From assembly GCF_937920985.1 (NCBI RefSeq), contig NZ_CALDXR010000058.1, forward strand, positions 13,669 to 77,668: a stretch of 64,000 nucleotides of DNA, given 5' to 3'. Every line of letters begins with the position of its first letter. Position 1 is the stretch's first letter. The stretch comes from an uncultured Phascolarctobacterium sp. GTDB taxonomy: Bacteria > Bacillota > Negativicutes > Acidaminococcales > Acidaminococcaceae. Positions 7,449 to 18,195 of this stretch are shown piece by piece. The translations under genes were made by a program, and so were the position numbers. The notes below the pieces were generated by a model. It searched no databases. It saw nothing but the letters and a program-made list of their open reading frames with translations, and was not told the DNA's origin.

Positions 7449-9164
7449 TTGTCCTGGATAATCAAAAACTACATTAAAGAAACAAGAGAAAATGAAACCG
7501 GCGCGCAGGTGTATCCGCCGGGCTTACGCCATCCGGTAGCCTTTATTTACCCCAATGTCTACCATCTGGGCATGTCGAACCTGGGAATGCACATTCTGTA
7601 TCAGATGATTAACGAGCGCGGCGACAGTGCCTGCGAGCGCTTCTTTTTGCCGGATAAACGATTGCAGCAGGAGCATATCAAAAGCAAAACACCGCTGCTG
7701 AGCTTGGAAAACCAGCGTCCGCTGGCAGATTTTGACGTTATCTTCGTCATGCTGTCCTTTGAAATGGACTATGATAATCTGCTGACGGTGCTGGATTTGG
7801 GCAATATCCGCCTGCGGGCGGCGGAGCGCAATCAGCGCGAGCCTTTGGTGATTATCGGCGGTCCCTGTGCCACCTTTAATCCCGAGCCTTTGGCTGCCGT
7901 GGCTGACGCCTTTGTTATCGGCGAGGGCGAGGAAACAGTGCAGCACGTTCTGGATACCATCTACCGCGAGGAAAGCAAGCAAGAGCGTTTGGCGGCGCTG
8001 GCGCAGGTGCCGGGCGTTTATGTTCCCAGCCTGTATACGGCGCAGTACGATGACGAGGGCGAGTTTACCGCCCTTCTGCCGCAGGAAGGTGCGCCGGCGA
8101 AGGTAGCGCGCCAGTGGGCGCGTGATATCGACGCTTATCCGCACACCTCTGCTATCGTTACGAGCGGAACGGAATTTGAGGATATGTTTATCGTCGAGGT
8201 GGCGCGTGGCTGCGGCCGTCACTGCCGCTTCTGCATGGCAGGCTACTGCTTCCGCAAGCCGCGTCCACGTAAGCTGGAAAATATTTTGGCAGATATCGCT
8301 AAGCGTCCCGAGCGCACGAAAAAGGTGGGCCTGATGGGCGCTGCCGTTTCCGACCATCCGCAGATGGCGGAGCTGACGGAATACTTGGTGGAGCATAAGA
8401 TACCGTTTTCCGTGGCCAGCATGCGCGCAGATATGCTCACGGAGCAGATTGCGCATGCACTGGCGCAGAGCGGACAGCGCACGATGACCGTAGCACCGGA
8501 GGCAGGCAGCGAGCGGATGCGCGCTGCGATTAACAAGGGCATTACGGAGGAGCACGTTTATAATTCTATCGAGCTGGCTGCTGCTGCCGGTATGCGCAAC
8601 ATCAAGCTGTATTATATGATCGGTCTGCCGGGAGAAGAGGACGAGGATATCGTTGAAACGGTGGAGATGATTAAACGCGTGCGTGCCAAGATGGATGCGG
8701 TGGGCAACAAGGGCGAGCTGGTTATTTCGGTCAACGGCTTTGTGCCCAAGCCCTTTACGCCGTACCAGTGGGCACCGCTGTGCAATGTGCGCACGCTGAA
8801 GAAGCGCTTTAAAATTTTGGGCGACGGCCTGAAGAAGGAAAAGCGCATTAAGCTGATAACCGAATCGCTGAAGGAAACCGTGGTGCAGTCCGTGCTGGCG
8901 CGCGGCAGCAGACGCATCGGCGAGGCGCTGCTGACGGCACATGTGGAAGGCCGCAGCCTGAAGCAGGTGCTGAAGGAGCAGGGCCTTGATGCCGAGGAGC
9001 TGGCGGAGCGCGAGCTGCAGGTGGGCCAGCCGCTGCCGTGGCAGCATCTGGACATGGGCGTGACGCAGGAGTATCTTGTGGCCGAGCTGCAGCGCAGCGA
9101 AAGCGGCAAGTTTACGCCGATGTGCTTTGACGGCTGCCGTCGCTGCGGTGTCTGCCGGGAGTAA
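7449..9164 (+). CDS. B12-binding-type radical SAM protein (TIGR03960-like)
   Basis: The 571-residue protein has an N-terminal cobalamin-binding-like half (residues about 20-190, HLGMSNLGMHILYQMIN, VIIGGPCATFNPEPLA, VIGEGEE) and a radical SAM core. The cluster motif CGRHCRFC (CxxxCxxC) is near residue 255, and MTVAPEAGSERMR and YYMIGLPGEE are core signatures. The C-terminus ends in a Cys-rich tail (CFDGCRRCGVC), which may hold another cluster. Family members often sit beside a TIGR03936-type gene or ribosomal genes; the exact substrate is not established. The TTG start is preferred because GGAGAGG precedes it and the nearby ATG is out of frame and soon stops. Confidence 0.85.
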   Translation: MSWIIKNYIKETRENETGAQVYPPGLRHPVAFIYPNVYHLGMSNLGMHILYQMINERGDSACERFFLPDKRLQQEHIKSKTPLLSLENQRPLADFDVIFVMLSFEMDYDNLLTVLDLGNIRLRAAERNQREPLVIIGGPCATFNPEPLAAVADAFVIGEGEETVQHVLDTIYREESKQERLAALAQVPGVYVPSLYTAQYDDEGEFTALLPQEGAPAKVARQWARDIDAYPHTSAIVTSGTEFEDMFIVEVARGCGRHCRFCMAGYCFRKPRPRKLENILADIAKRPERTKKVGLMGAAVSDHPQMAELTEYLVEHKIPFSVASMRADMLTEQIAHALAQSGQRTMTVAPEAGSERMRAAINKGITEEHVYNSIELAAAAGMRNIKLYYMIGLPGEEDEDIVETVEMIKRVRAKMDAVGNKGELVISVNGFVPKPFTPYQWAPLCNVRTLKKRFKILGDGLKKEKRIKLITESLKETVVQSVLARGSRRIGEALLTAHVEGRSLKQVLKEQGLDAEELAERELQVGQPLPWQHLDMGVTQEYLVAELQRSESGKFTPMCFDGCRRCGVCRE

Positions 9165-9203
9165 GGCTTAGGCAGTGAAATGGCTGCTGCTGATAAAAAA
9201 ATT

Positions 9204-9252
9204 AAGCATCCCTACACTTTTTGCAGTAAAAGTGTGGGGATGCTTTTGCTTT
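9204..9252 (+). terminator. Terminator after the radical SAM gene
   Basis: A perfect-looking 18-bp stem (9204-9221 with 9228-9245) with one wobble is followed by TTTTGCTTTTTT. Confidence 0.85.
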
Positions 9253-9395
9253 TTTACGCTATAATGATGCTGAGAAACACAGCTTTTGCTGCTTCGGAAG
9301 CGGTAACAACCCTTCCGTCTGCTCGCCGGTGCTCGCAGCCACCTCCCCTTACAGGGGAGATATATTTGTACCGCAATCAAGGGAGGGATATACAT

Positions 9396-10208
9396 ATGAA
9401 AAAGAATTTGTTTTTGGGCATGACCTTGGGGATGGCGCTCTTGACCAACACCGCTTTTGCTCATCTCAGCGGCGGTTATCTTTCGGATATTATTGATGAA
9501 CATCCGCGCTGGCCGTTGGCAACTCAATGTATTGCTACGGATGTTAACTTAAGAACAGAGCCTAACACAAACTGTGAGGTAGTAACCATGCTGCAAAACG
9601 GCGATAAATTTTATGCAAGAAAGGTAGTGTTTATACCTAACAGTAAATATGTGTGGGTGTACGGAACTACCGAAAAAGGCTACAGAGGCTACATGTATAA
9701 CCAATATATAGGTGCGTTGCCTGATGGCCAATATGCTCATTCGGATGAAGGACGTTTTCAGGCTTCGGTAGAGGCAAACTGGATTAACAATCCCGCCGGC
9801 TATGCAGCAGGCTCCGGCTATAGCATGGGCAGAGTAGAACATGCCGACGATATGAATATTGCTTATGACCTTAATAAGGTGCAGGTAGGTCCGCGAGTGT
9901 TCTACACGAGAGCCTTTGACGGAAAAACCTATCAGGTAGTGATTAACAAGGCTCCCGGCGAGATGGCAGGCTATGCAGTCGGACAGCATTTTGATCAGAA
10001 AGAGCGGAATAATTTTTACGATATGATGCGGAGAATCGGCTGGCACGAGTCTGCTGTTGATATTGAGGAGCCGACAAACAGTATCGTGTGGGAAAAATCT
10101 GTGCTTGATGCGGATGGCTTTGACAGACCTGCCAAGCAGCTGATTATCACGCTGAATGATAAAGACGTGATTGAGAGCTTTACTTACATCAATTATGATC
10201 TTGATTAG
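9396..10208 (+). CDS. Exported protein with SH3-like domain
   Basis: The protein starts with a clear signal peptide (MKKNLFLGMTLGMALLTNTAFA, cleavage after AFA). Residues about 45-110 look like a bacterial SH3 domain (TDVNLRTEPNTNCEVVTML, then KYVWVYGTTEKGYRGYMYNQYI), a fold that often binds peptidoglycan. The remaining 150 residues are unrecognised and end in a strand-rich region. The ATG at 9396 follows GGGAGGG by 8 bases, so the longer upstream reading frame across the terminator is not used. In this diderm the protein should be periplasmic, perhaps held at the cell wall. No operon partner is visible. Confidence 0.8.
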   Translation: MKKNLFLGMTLGMALLTNTAFAHLSGGYLSDIIDEHPRWPLATQCIATDVNLRTEPNTNCEVVTMLQNGDKFYARKVVFIPNSKYVWVYGTTEKGYRGYMYNQYIGALPDGQYAHSDEGRFQASVEANWINNPAGYAAGSGYSMGRVEHADDMNIAYDLNKVQVGPRVFYTRAFDGKTYQVVINKAPGEMAGYAVGQHFDQKERNNFYDMMRRIGWHESAVDIEEPTNSIVWEKSVLDADGFDRPAKQLIITLNDKDVIESFTYINYDLD

Positions 10209-10239
10209 CCTGCCTGCAAAAAATTATCCCTGAAATGCA

Positions 10240-10268
10240 AAAAACCTGCTCTTTTCAGAGCAGGTCAG
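10240..10268 (-). terminator. Terminator of rpsT
   Basis: On the minus strand ACCTGCTCT / AGAGCAGGT is followed by a U-run; it lies directly after the rpsT stop. Confidence 0.85.
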
Positions 10269-10278
10269 CTTGTAAGAA

Positions 10279-10542
10279 TTAAGCCATAGCGTTGATTCTC
10301 TTTGCAAGTCTGGATTTTTTGCGAGCTGCAGCATTCTTATGGATAATGCCTTTGCGAGCTGCTTTATCGAGCAAACCGGAAGCAGTAGCCATAGTAGCTT
10401 GAGCGTCTTCTTTAGCGCCGGTTTTAGCCAGAGCCTCTACTTTGCGGGAAGCATTGCGGAGAGCTGCTTTAATCGGAGCGTTTTTAGCACGACGTTCTGC
10501 GTCGGTCTTTACACTGCGGATGGAAGATTTAATGTTCGGCAA
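10279..10542 (-). CDS. rpsT: Ribosomal protein S20
   Basis: The 87-residue, strongly basic protein carries the S20 signature (MPNIKSSIRSVKTDAERRAK, then KAARKGIIHKNAAARKKSRL). S20 binds 16S rRNA early in 30S assembly. It is monocistronic, with a strong promoter upstream and its own terminator. AGGAGGTG precedes the ATG. The length matches the family. Confidence 0.97.
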   Translation of the reverse strand: MPNIKSSIRSVKTDAERRAKNAPIKAALRNASRKVEALAKTGAKEDAQATMATASGLLDKAARKGIIHKNAAARKKSRLAKRINAMA

Positions 10543-10577
10543 CGAATTTCACCTCCTGAATTTTCTTGTACTGCATT

Positions 10578-10606
10578 ATTCTACCACGAATGCGAGCATT
10601 ATGCAA
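10578..10606 (-). promoter_or_regulatory. Promoter of rpsT
   Basis: On the minus strand TTGCAT and TAGAAT are 17 bp apart, about 25 bp before the rpsT ribosome site. Confidence 0.65.
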
Positions 10607-10660
10607 GAGAAAATCACAAATATGCCTGCCTGTTCCTGTAAAAAAATATTTTGCGGACGC

Positions 10661-10691
10661 TTGACCTGAAGCTGACTCCAAATGCTAAAAT
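10661..10691 (+). promoter_or_regulatory. MerR-type promoter/operator with 19-bp spacer
   Basis: TTGACC and TAAAAT are separated by 19 bp, the overlong spacing that MerR-family activators correct by twisting DNA. The spacer carries an imperfect dyad (TGAAG..ACTCCA) like the NmlR/AdhR-type operator. The merR gene follows at 10736, so autoregulation is likely. Confidence 0.55.
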
Positions 10692-10735
10692 AATAACAGG
10701 AAGTATGAAAGCAATTCTGGCAGGAGGTTAGCGAG

Positions 10736-11110
10736 ATGAAAATAAACGAAGTAAGCAAAATGTATGACATTACAGCAGATACGTTGCGTTATTACGAGCG
10801 TATCGGCCTGATTCCGACTGTGAACCGCAACGAAAGCGGTATTCGCGACTACACCGAGACAGACTGTAACTGGGTAAATTTTGCCAAATGCATGCGTGCA
10901 GCAGGCATTTCTGTTGAAAGCCTGATTGAATATGTGGCACTGTTTCAGCAGGGCGACAAAACGCGGGCAGCACGCAAGGAGATTTTAATTGAGGAGCGGG
11001 CGAAGCTGCTGGAGCGCATGGCGCAGATGCAGGAAACGCTTGATAAGCTGAATTATAAAATCGATAATTATTACAAGTGCGTTGAATTTGAGGACACCAA
11101 ACTAAAATAA
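10736..11110 (+). CDS. MerR-family transcriptional regulator
   Basis: The 124-residue protein has the MerR winged helix at its start (INEVSKMYDITADTLRYYERIGL), then the second HTH wing (NWVNFAKCMRAAGISVESL) and a C-terminal dimerisation coiled coil (KEILIEERAKLLERMAQMQETLDKLNYKI). The C-terminus has no metal-binding Cys pair, and the overall shape fits the NmlR/AdhR kind that answers to aldehydes or electrophiles. No target operon adjoins it; downstream is a terminator and then lepA. AGGAGG lies before the ATG. Ligand unknown. Confidence 0.88.
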   Translation: MKINEVSKMYDITADTLRYYERIGLIPTVNRNESGIRDYTETDCNWVNFAKCMRAAGISVESLIEYVALFQQGDKTRAARKEILIEERAKLLERMAQMQETLDKLNYKIDNYYKCVEFEDTKLK

Positions 11111-11122
11111 AATGCACTACGC

Positions 11123-11154
11123 AGAGAGATAGCTTGGAGCTGTCTCTCTTTTTA
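11123..11154 (+). terminator. Terminator of the merR gene
   Basis: A 12-bp stem AGAGAGATAGCT / AGCTGTCTCTCT with a 3-nt loop is followed by TTTTTAG. Confidence 0.8.
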
Positions 11155-11155
11155 G

Positions 11156-11185
11156 TTTACAGGCTTTGCCGTATAATGGTATAAT
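11156..11185 (+). promoter_or_regulatory. Promoter of lepA
   Basis: TTTACA-18 bp-TATAAT lies 80 bp before the lepA start, just after the merR terminator. Confidence 0.5.
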
Positions 11186-11265
11186 AATTAGTACTAATAA
11201 AACAGGCTCAAGCCAAAAACGGCCTGAAATAATACATTTTAATGAAGGAGCAGGAAGAGTATTTT

Positions 11266-13065
<1,800 letters not shown>

Positions 13066-13113
13066 GGCTTAGCGCTTAGTCGATAGTGTCTGATAGATAG
13101 GAGCAATGCAATT

Positions 13114-13953
13114 ATGATGATACAACTGCAAGGCTTGCTTTCGACAATCACATTTTTGGATGTTATAGATATTGTCGTCGTTGCCTATTTTCTTTACCGT
13201 TTGTTCCTGATGCTGAAAAACACCCGTGCCGCAACATTGGGCAAGGGCCTCATGGTGCTGATAGGCTTCACGCTTATCTGCCGTTGGCTGAATCTGCATG
13301 TTATCAGCTGGCTGCTGGAAAAGAGCATGACGGTGATTATGGTCGCCCTGCCTGTTGTCTTTCAGCCGGAGCTGCGCCGTGCTTTGGAGCAAATCGGCCG
13401 CGGCAAGCTGTTCCACAAGGGCAGCGAGCTGGACGAGCAGGAGCTGGAGGAAATGCTGGATTCCGTTGCTCATGCCACTAAGGTGATGAGCAAAAACAAG
13501 GTAGGTGCGCTGATGGTTTTTGAGCGCGCTACCGGTCTGGCAGAGCGCATTGAAACCGGTGTGCCGATTGACGGTCTGGTGAGCTCGGGACTGCTGCAGA
13601 ACATTTTTGTTAAGGATACACCGCTGCATGACGGTGCTGTTATTATCCGCGGCAACCGCGTTGTTGCTGCCTGCTGCCTGCTGCCGCTGACGGAAAACCG
13701 TAATCTGAGCCAGGAGCTGGGCACACGTCATCGCGCTGCTATCGGTATGTCCGAGCAGTCCGATGCGATGATTCTTGTTGTCAGCGAGGAAACCGGTACG
13801 ATTTCCATTGCCCGCAACGGCGAGCTGATGCGTTACCTGACGGTGGATGATGTGAAGGAAATTTTGCGTACGGCAATTTTCCGTCCGCATGCAGCAGTTA
13901 AGAATTCTTTGGTTGATAAAATCAAGAGCTTGTGGGGCGGTGAGAAAAAATGA
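13114..13953 (+). CDS. cdaA: Diadenylate cyclase CdaA (c-di-AMP synthesis)
   Basis: CdaA makes the second messenger c-di-AMP from two ATP at the membrane. Three membrane helices lie in residues 1-80. The DAC domain has both catalytic signatures: DGA (PLHDGAVII, about residue 172) and RHR (GTRHRAAIG, about residue 204). The 279-residue length is normal. Its stop overlaps the start of cdaR by 4 bp, and glmM lies further downstream, the conserved Firmicute arrangement in which CdaR and GlmM modulate CdaA and link c-di-AMP to cell-wall synthesis. Confidence 0.96.
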   Translation: MMIQLQGLLSTITFLDVIDIVVVAYFLYRLFLMLKNTRAATLGKGLMVLIGFTLICRWLNLHVISWLLEKSMTVIMVALPVVFQPELRRALEQIGRGKLFHKGSELDEQELEEMLDSVAHATKVMSKNKVGALMVFERATGLAERIETGVPIDGLVSSGLLQNIFVKDTPLHDGAVIIRGNRVVAACCLLPLTENRNLSQELGTRHRAAIGMSEQSDAMILVVSEETGTISIARNGELMRYLTVDDVKEILRTAIFRPHAAVKNSLVDKIKSLWGGEKK

Positions 13954-14882
13954 GATTTTTGCAAAGGCTGGCGCGTAAGGAAAACCTGTTGGCAAGGATT
14001 ATCTGCCTGCTCATGGCCTGTGGACTGTGGGTATATGTAATGACTGACCAAAATCCGATTATCGAGCGTAATATCGAGGTACGTTTGCAGCAGAGAAATC
14101 TGCCGCAGAATATGATGGTCTTTAATGCTCCCGATAAAATTCTGGTAAAGGTGCGCGGTTCGCGTGCCAAGCTGAGTTCCGATAATCTGAGTGCTGAAAT
14201 CAATGCTTCTATCAATTTAAAAAATATAACCGAAGGTCAGCAGAGCCTGCCGATTACGGTAACTTACTCCGGCGGCGAGATTGTATCCGTAACGCCTAAG
14301 GAGGTTTCCGTATATGTGGATACGGTAAGCGAGAAAAAGGTTCCTGTTACTACGCGTATCGTGGGAGCTGTGAACGGTGATATGACCATCGGCAACAGTA
14401 TAATCACGCCGGCGGAGGTTACTCTGCGCGGTGCAACACATCGTATCGATAAGGTAAACCGCGTTGTTGCTCCGATTGATATCAGCAACCATACAGGCAG
14501 CTTCCAGACGGAAAGCGAGCTGGTTGCCGTGAGTGATGACGGTTATGATATTCCTAATATGAGAATTATCCCTGAGCGTGTAATGGTGCAGGCCAATATG
14601 GTAAGCCAGATGCATTCGCTTGATATTCCGGTTAAGCTGGTTATGAGCGGTGATTTGCCTGCCGGTATTGTTGTTACTAAGACCGAGATTGCTCCGGAGA
14701 GCATCCGTGTGACTGCGCCTCCGTCTGTGCTGAAGGAGCTGAAGGATGTTAAGACCAAGCCGGTGGATGTAAGCAAGATAAATGGCAGTACTGTTGTTGC
14801 AGCTGAGCTTGATTTGCCGGAAAAGGTAATTCCCGAAAGACGTACAGTGCAGATAAAAATATCGGTAGAAAGGCAGAATTAA
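13950..14882 (+). CDS. cdaR: CdaR, YbbR-domain regulator of CdaA
   Basis: One N-terminal membrane helix (LLARIICLLMACGLWVYVM) is followed by three YbbR-type repeats that would lie outside the membrane (e.g. KILVKVRGSRAKLSSDNLSA, ITPAEVTLRGATHRIDKVNR, RVTAPPSVLKELKDVKTKP). CdaR proteins bind CdaA and alter its activity. At 310 residues it is shorter than Bacillus CdaR, which has four YbbR domains. It is translationally coupled to cdaA (ATGA overlap). Confidence 0.92.
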   Translation: MRFLQRLARKENLLARIICLLMACGLWVYVMTDQNPIIERNIEVRLQQRNLPQNMMVFNAPDKILVKVRGSRAKLSSDNLSAEINASINLKNITEGQQSLPITVTYSGGEIVSVTPKEVSVYVDTVSEKKVPVTTRIVGAVNGDMTIGNSIITPAEVTLRGATHRIDKVNRVVAPIDISNHTGSFQTESELVAVSDDGYDIPNMRIIPERVMVQANMVSQMHSLDIPVKLVMSGDLPAGIVVTKTEIAPESIRVTAPPSVLKELKDVKTKPVDVSKINGSTVVAAELDLPEKVIPERRTVQIKISVERQN

Positions 14883-14888
14883 TTTTAG

Positions 14889-16493
14889 ATGAAGCTGAAA
14901 ATTAACAATGTGCGTATCAGCCTGCGTCAGGAGCAGACGCTGGAGCAGGCGGTGTGCCGCAAATGCGGTATACCGCGCGATGCTTTGGGCAGTGTGCGGA
15001 TAGTACGCAAGGCAGTGGATGCGCGCAAGAAGAATGATATCTGCCTCAACTACCATGTGCTGGCAGATGTTGAAACCGGCGGCAGGCAGGCAAAGCGCCT
15101 GCTGGCGGACCGTGATATTACACAATATCAGGAGCAGCAGCAGCCGACGCTGAAGCTTGGCACACTGCCGCTGAGCGCACCGCCTGTGGTTATCGGCGCC
15201 GGTCCTGCGGGACTTTTGGCAGCACTGCAGCTGGCGGAGCATGGCTATAAGCCGTTGCTTTTGGAGCGCGGCAAGCCTGTGGCGCAGCGCGTGCAAGATG
15301 TGCAGCGCTTTTGGCAGACGGGAGAATTTAACCCAACGTCCAACGTACAGTTCGGCGAGGGCGGCGCAGGCACCTTTTCAGATGGCAAGCTGACTACGCG
15401 TGTGAATGATCCCATGATGGCCGAAATTTTGCAGCTTTTTGTGGCTGCAGGTGCACCGGAAAATATTTTGTACGAGCACAAGCCGCATGTTGGCACGGAT
15501 AAGCTGCGTGCGATGGTGCAGGGGCTCAGCCGCCGCATTGCGGAGCTGGGCGGCAGCGTGCGTTATGATGCGCATGTTGTTGATCTGGATATCAAAAATA
15601 ATGTTGTGCAGGGCGTAATCCTTGACGGCGGCGAAAGACTGGCGGCGGGAGCCGTGGTACTGGCCTGCGGTCACAGCGCGCGCGATACTTACGCTATGCT
15701 GGCGCGCAGGGGCGTTGGCATTGTAGCGAAGCCCTTTGCTATCGGCGTGCGCATCGAGCACCCGCAGGAGCTGATTGACAGGGCGCAGTACGGCAGCTTT
15801 GCCGGTCATCATCTGCTGGGCGCAGCGGATTACGCACTTGTTTACCATACGCAGGATAAAACACGCACAGCCTATTCGTTCTGCATGTGCCCGGGCGGTC
15901 AGGTGGTTGCCGCCGCTTCGGAGGCTGGTGGGGTGGTTGTCAACGGCATGAGCATGTTTAAGCGTGACAGCGGCATTGCCAACAGCGCGCTGGTAGTGAA
16001 TGTGGACAGCCGGGACTTTGGTGAAGGCGCGCTGGCAGGCGTAGAATTTCAGCGCCGCTATGAGCAGCTTGCTTATGCGGCGGCAGGCAGCAGCTATTAT
16101 GCGCCTGCGCAAAATCTGGACAGCTTTTTGAAGCGCAGCACGCCGTCCCTGGAGTGCATGGTGCAGCCAAGTTATCGTCCGGGACTGACGGCCTGCAGCT
16201 TAGATAAGGTGCTGCCTGCTTACGTTACGGATACTCTGCGCGAGGGCATTACGAGCTTCGGACGCAAGCTGGCGGGTTACGCCGACGGAGGCACGCTGCT
16301 GACGGGTGTGGAAACACGCACCTCGGCGCCGGTTCGCATCGAGCGCGACAGACAGAGCTATGTATCGCTGACGCATGATTTGCTTTACCCCTGCGGCGAA
16401 GGCGCAGGTTATGCCGGCGGTATTATGAGCGCTGCACTTGACGGCTATCATGTGGCGCGCGCGATTATGGAAAGATTCGCGCCGATGAAGTAA
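14889..16493 (+). CDS. FAD-dependent oxidoreductase (COG2509 type)
   Basis: The 534-residue protein has an N-terminal domain of about 95 residues, then a Rossmann FAD site (PPVVIGAGPAGLLAALQLAE, about residue 98), the signature FGEGGAGTFSDGKLTTR, and a C-terminal FAD closure (PCGEGAGYAGGIMSAALDG). This is the uncharacterised NAD/FAD-utilising dehydrogenase group found widely in Firmicutes; no reaction is established. It follows cdaR by 6 bp and so joins the c-di-AMP operon, separating cdaR from its usual neighbour glmM. The ATG lacks a strong ribosome site and probably relies on coupling. Confidence 0.85.
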   Translation: MKLKINNVRISLRQEQTLEQAVCRKCGIPRDALGSVRIVRKAVDARKKNDICLNYHVLADVETGGRQAKRLLADRDITQYQEQQQPTLKLGTLPLSAPPVVIGAGPAGLLAALQLAEHGYKPLLLERGKPVAQRVQDVQRFWQTGEFNPTSNVQFGEGGAGTFSDGKLTTRVNDPMMAEILQLFVAAGAPENILYEHKPHVGTDKLRAMVQGLSRRIAELGGSVRYDAHVVDLDIKNNVVQGVILDGGERLAAGAVVLACGHSARDTYAMLARRGVGIVAKPFAIGVRIEHPQELIDRAQYGSFAGHHLLGAADYALVYHTQDKTRTAYSFCMCPGGQVVAAASEAGGVVVNGMSMFKRDSGIANSALVVNVDSRDFGEGALAGVEFQRRYEQLAYAAAGSSYYAPAQNLDSFLKRSTPSLECMVQPSYRPGLTACSLDKVLPAYVTDTLREGITSFGRKLAGYADGGTLLTGVETRTSAPVRIERDRQSYVSLTHDLLYPCGEGAGYAGGIMSAALDGYHVARAIMERFAPMK

Positions 16494-16523
16494 TTTAGGT
16501 TGGAGAGTAATACAGAGCATTAG

Positions 16524-16700
16524 GCTCCCCTTGGGGGGACAAGGTGAATTGCCCGTAGGGCAAGAGAGGGCGCCCTGGGGCGGCTGGCGCCCGTAGGGCG
16601 ACTGAGAGGGGATTTTGCAGTATGCATAGCATTATGTTATGTATCACCCCTCTCCGTCATCGCTATGCGATGACACCTCTCCCCAAGGAGAGGCTTTCGT
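16524..16700. repeat. Palindromic intergenic element (MITE/REP-like), copy A
   Basis: The element starts AGGCTCCCCTTGGGG and ends CCCCAAGGAGAGGCT, an imperfect inverted repeat. Inside lie GGCGACTGAGAGGGG, a mirrored CCCCTCTCC, and hairpins such as CATCGCtatGCGATG. Related copies occur at 39953-40160 and 40569-40728. It sits between the FAD oxidoreductase gene and glmM. No protein gene is seen within it. Confidence 0.75.
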
Positions 16701-16771
16701 TTTGCTTTTTTAGCTCAACAATTCCCAACTCACATATAAACGCATTAACATTAGGGAGGTTATTACAAAAA

Positions 16772-18112
16772 ATGGCAAGATTATTTGGTACTGATGGTGT
16801 TCGCGGTGTAGCGAACGTAGAGCTTACTCCGGAGCTGGCCTTTAAGCTGGGCTACGCTGCTGCAAAATACTTTGGCCGCGAGGTTTCCTGCCCGAAAATT
16901 ATTATCGGCAGAGATACACGCCGCAGCGGACAAATGTTGGAAAGTGCTTTGGCAGCAGGTATCTGCAGCGCTGGCGGCAATGCACATCTTCTGGGCGTTA
17001 TGCCTACTCCGGCAGTTTCCTTTCTGACCAGTGAGGTTAAGGCTAACGCCGGTGTAGTAATTTCTGCTTCTCACAATCCGTTTGAAGACAACGGCATCAA
17101 ATTCTTCTCTCAGACAGGTTACAAGCTGCCTGACGCAGTAGAGGACGAAATTGCAGCTATCGTTGCTGCACCGATTGATTACACTCAGGCAGTAAGCGGC
17201 AGCAGCGTCGGACAGATTATTCATGAAAAGGATTTGTCTGCACTGTATATTAAGCACATTTTGAGCACCGCTTATGCTAAGCTGAACGGTCTGAAGATTG
17301 TTATGGACTGCTCCAACGGTGCCAACAGCGAAATCGCACCGGTTATCCTGCGCAGCCTGGGTGCTGAGGTTGTAGCAATTTTCAACGAGCCTAACGGTAT
17401 CAATATCAACAACGGCTGCGGCTCCACTCATCTGGAGGCTTTGCAGAAGAAGGTTGTCGAGGTTGGCGCTAATGTAGGTATCGCCAATGATGGCGATGCC
17501 GACCGCTGCCTGGTAGTTGACGAAAACGGCGAGGCTATGGACGGCGACCAGATTATGTTGATTTGCGCTCTGGAGCTGATGAAACGCAACAAGCTGCATG
17601 ACAATATGCTGGTAACCACTGTTATGAGTAACGTCGGCCTGCATCAGGCTATGAAGGCTCATGGCGGCAAGACTGTCAAAACCGCTGTAGGTGACCGCTA
17701 TGTACTGGAAGAAATGCTCAAGCACAATTATTCTATCGGCGGCGAGCAATCCGGTCATATCATTTTCTCCGAATTCGCTAAAACCGGCGACGGCATTCTG
17801 ACTGCTGTACAGCTGCTGTGCGCAATGGTTCGCAACAACAAGTCTCTGTCTGAGATGAGCGGTGTGATGACTAAATTCCCACAGATTCTGCTGAACGTAC
17901 GCGTGAAGAATAAAAACGGCTGGGAAGAAAAGGCTGCTATTCAGGAAGTAATCAAAAAATACCAGGAGGAGCTGGGCGAAAACGGTCAGATTCTGGTACG
18001 TGCTTCCGGAACTGAGCCTTTAATCCGCATTATGGCTGAAGGACCGAAGCAGGAGCGTCTGGAGCAGATTGCCAACGCTATTGCTGACGTTGTAACTAAG
18101 GAGCTGGCATAA
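16772..18112 (+). CDS. glmM: Phosphoglucosamine mutase GlmM
   Basis: GlmM converts glucosamine-6-phosphate to glucosamine-1-phosphate for UDP-GlcNAc. The phosphoserine loop SASHNPFEDNGIKF is near residue 98, the metal loop DGDADR near 240, the sugar loop GEQSGH near 324 and the phosphate site RASGTEPLIRIM near 412. The ATG at 16772 follows AGGGAGG and starts the conserved MARLFGTDGVRG; an upstream in-frame extension would run into the palindromic repeat and is rejected. The 446-residue length is normal. A terminator follows and then the accessory island. Confidence 0.97.
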   Translation: MARLFGTDGVRGVANVELTPELAFKLGYAAAKYFGREVSCPKIIIGRDTRRSGQMLESALAAGICSAGGNAHLLGVMPTPAVSFLTSEVKANAGVVISASHNPFEDNGIKFFSQTGYKLPDAVEDEIAAIVAAPIDYTQAVSGSSVGQIIHEKDLSALYIKHILSTAYAKLNGLKIVMDCSNGANSEIAPVILRSLGAEVVAIFNEPNGININNGCGSTHLEALQKKVVEVGANVGIANDGDADRCLVVDENGEAMDGDQIMLICALELMKRNKLHDNMLVTTVMSNVGLHQAMKAHGGKTVKTAVGDRYVLEEMLKHNYSIGGEQSGHIIFSEFAKTGDGILTAVQLLCAMVRNNKSLSEMSGVMTKFPQILLNVRVKNKNGWEEKAAIQEVIKKYQEELGENGQILVRASGTEPLIRIMAEGPKQERLEQIANAIADVVTKELA

Positions 18113-18138
18113 GCAGGCTTCCTTGCTGAATGAAGATT

Positions 18139-18184
18139 AAAAGCAGACCTTTACATCATTTTCGGATGCAATGGTCTGCTTTTG
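18139..18184 (+). terminator. Terminator of glmM
   Basis: The stem AAAAGCAGACC / GGTCTGCTTTT ends in a T-run and closes a loop of about 23 nt. Confidence 0.8.
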
Positions 18185-18195
18185 TACTTTGCATA

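Noticed and set aside
9180..9395. A longer N-terminus for the SH3-like exported protein
   Set aside because: It would be translated across the terminator hairpin and bury the signal peptide; the ATG at 9396 has a good ribosome site.
16622..16771. A 50-codon N-terminal extension of GlmM
   Set aside because: It would begin inside the palindromic element, and the conserved MARLFGTDGVRG start has its own ribosome site.
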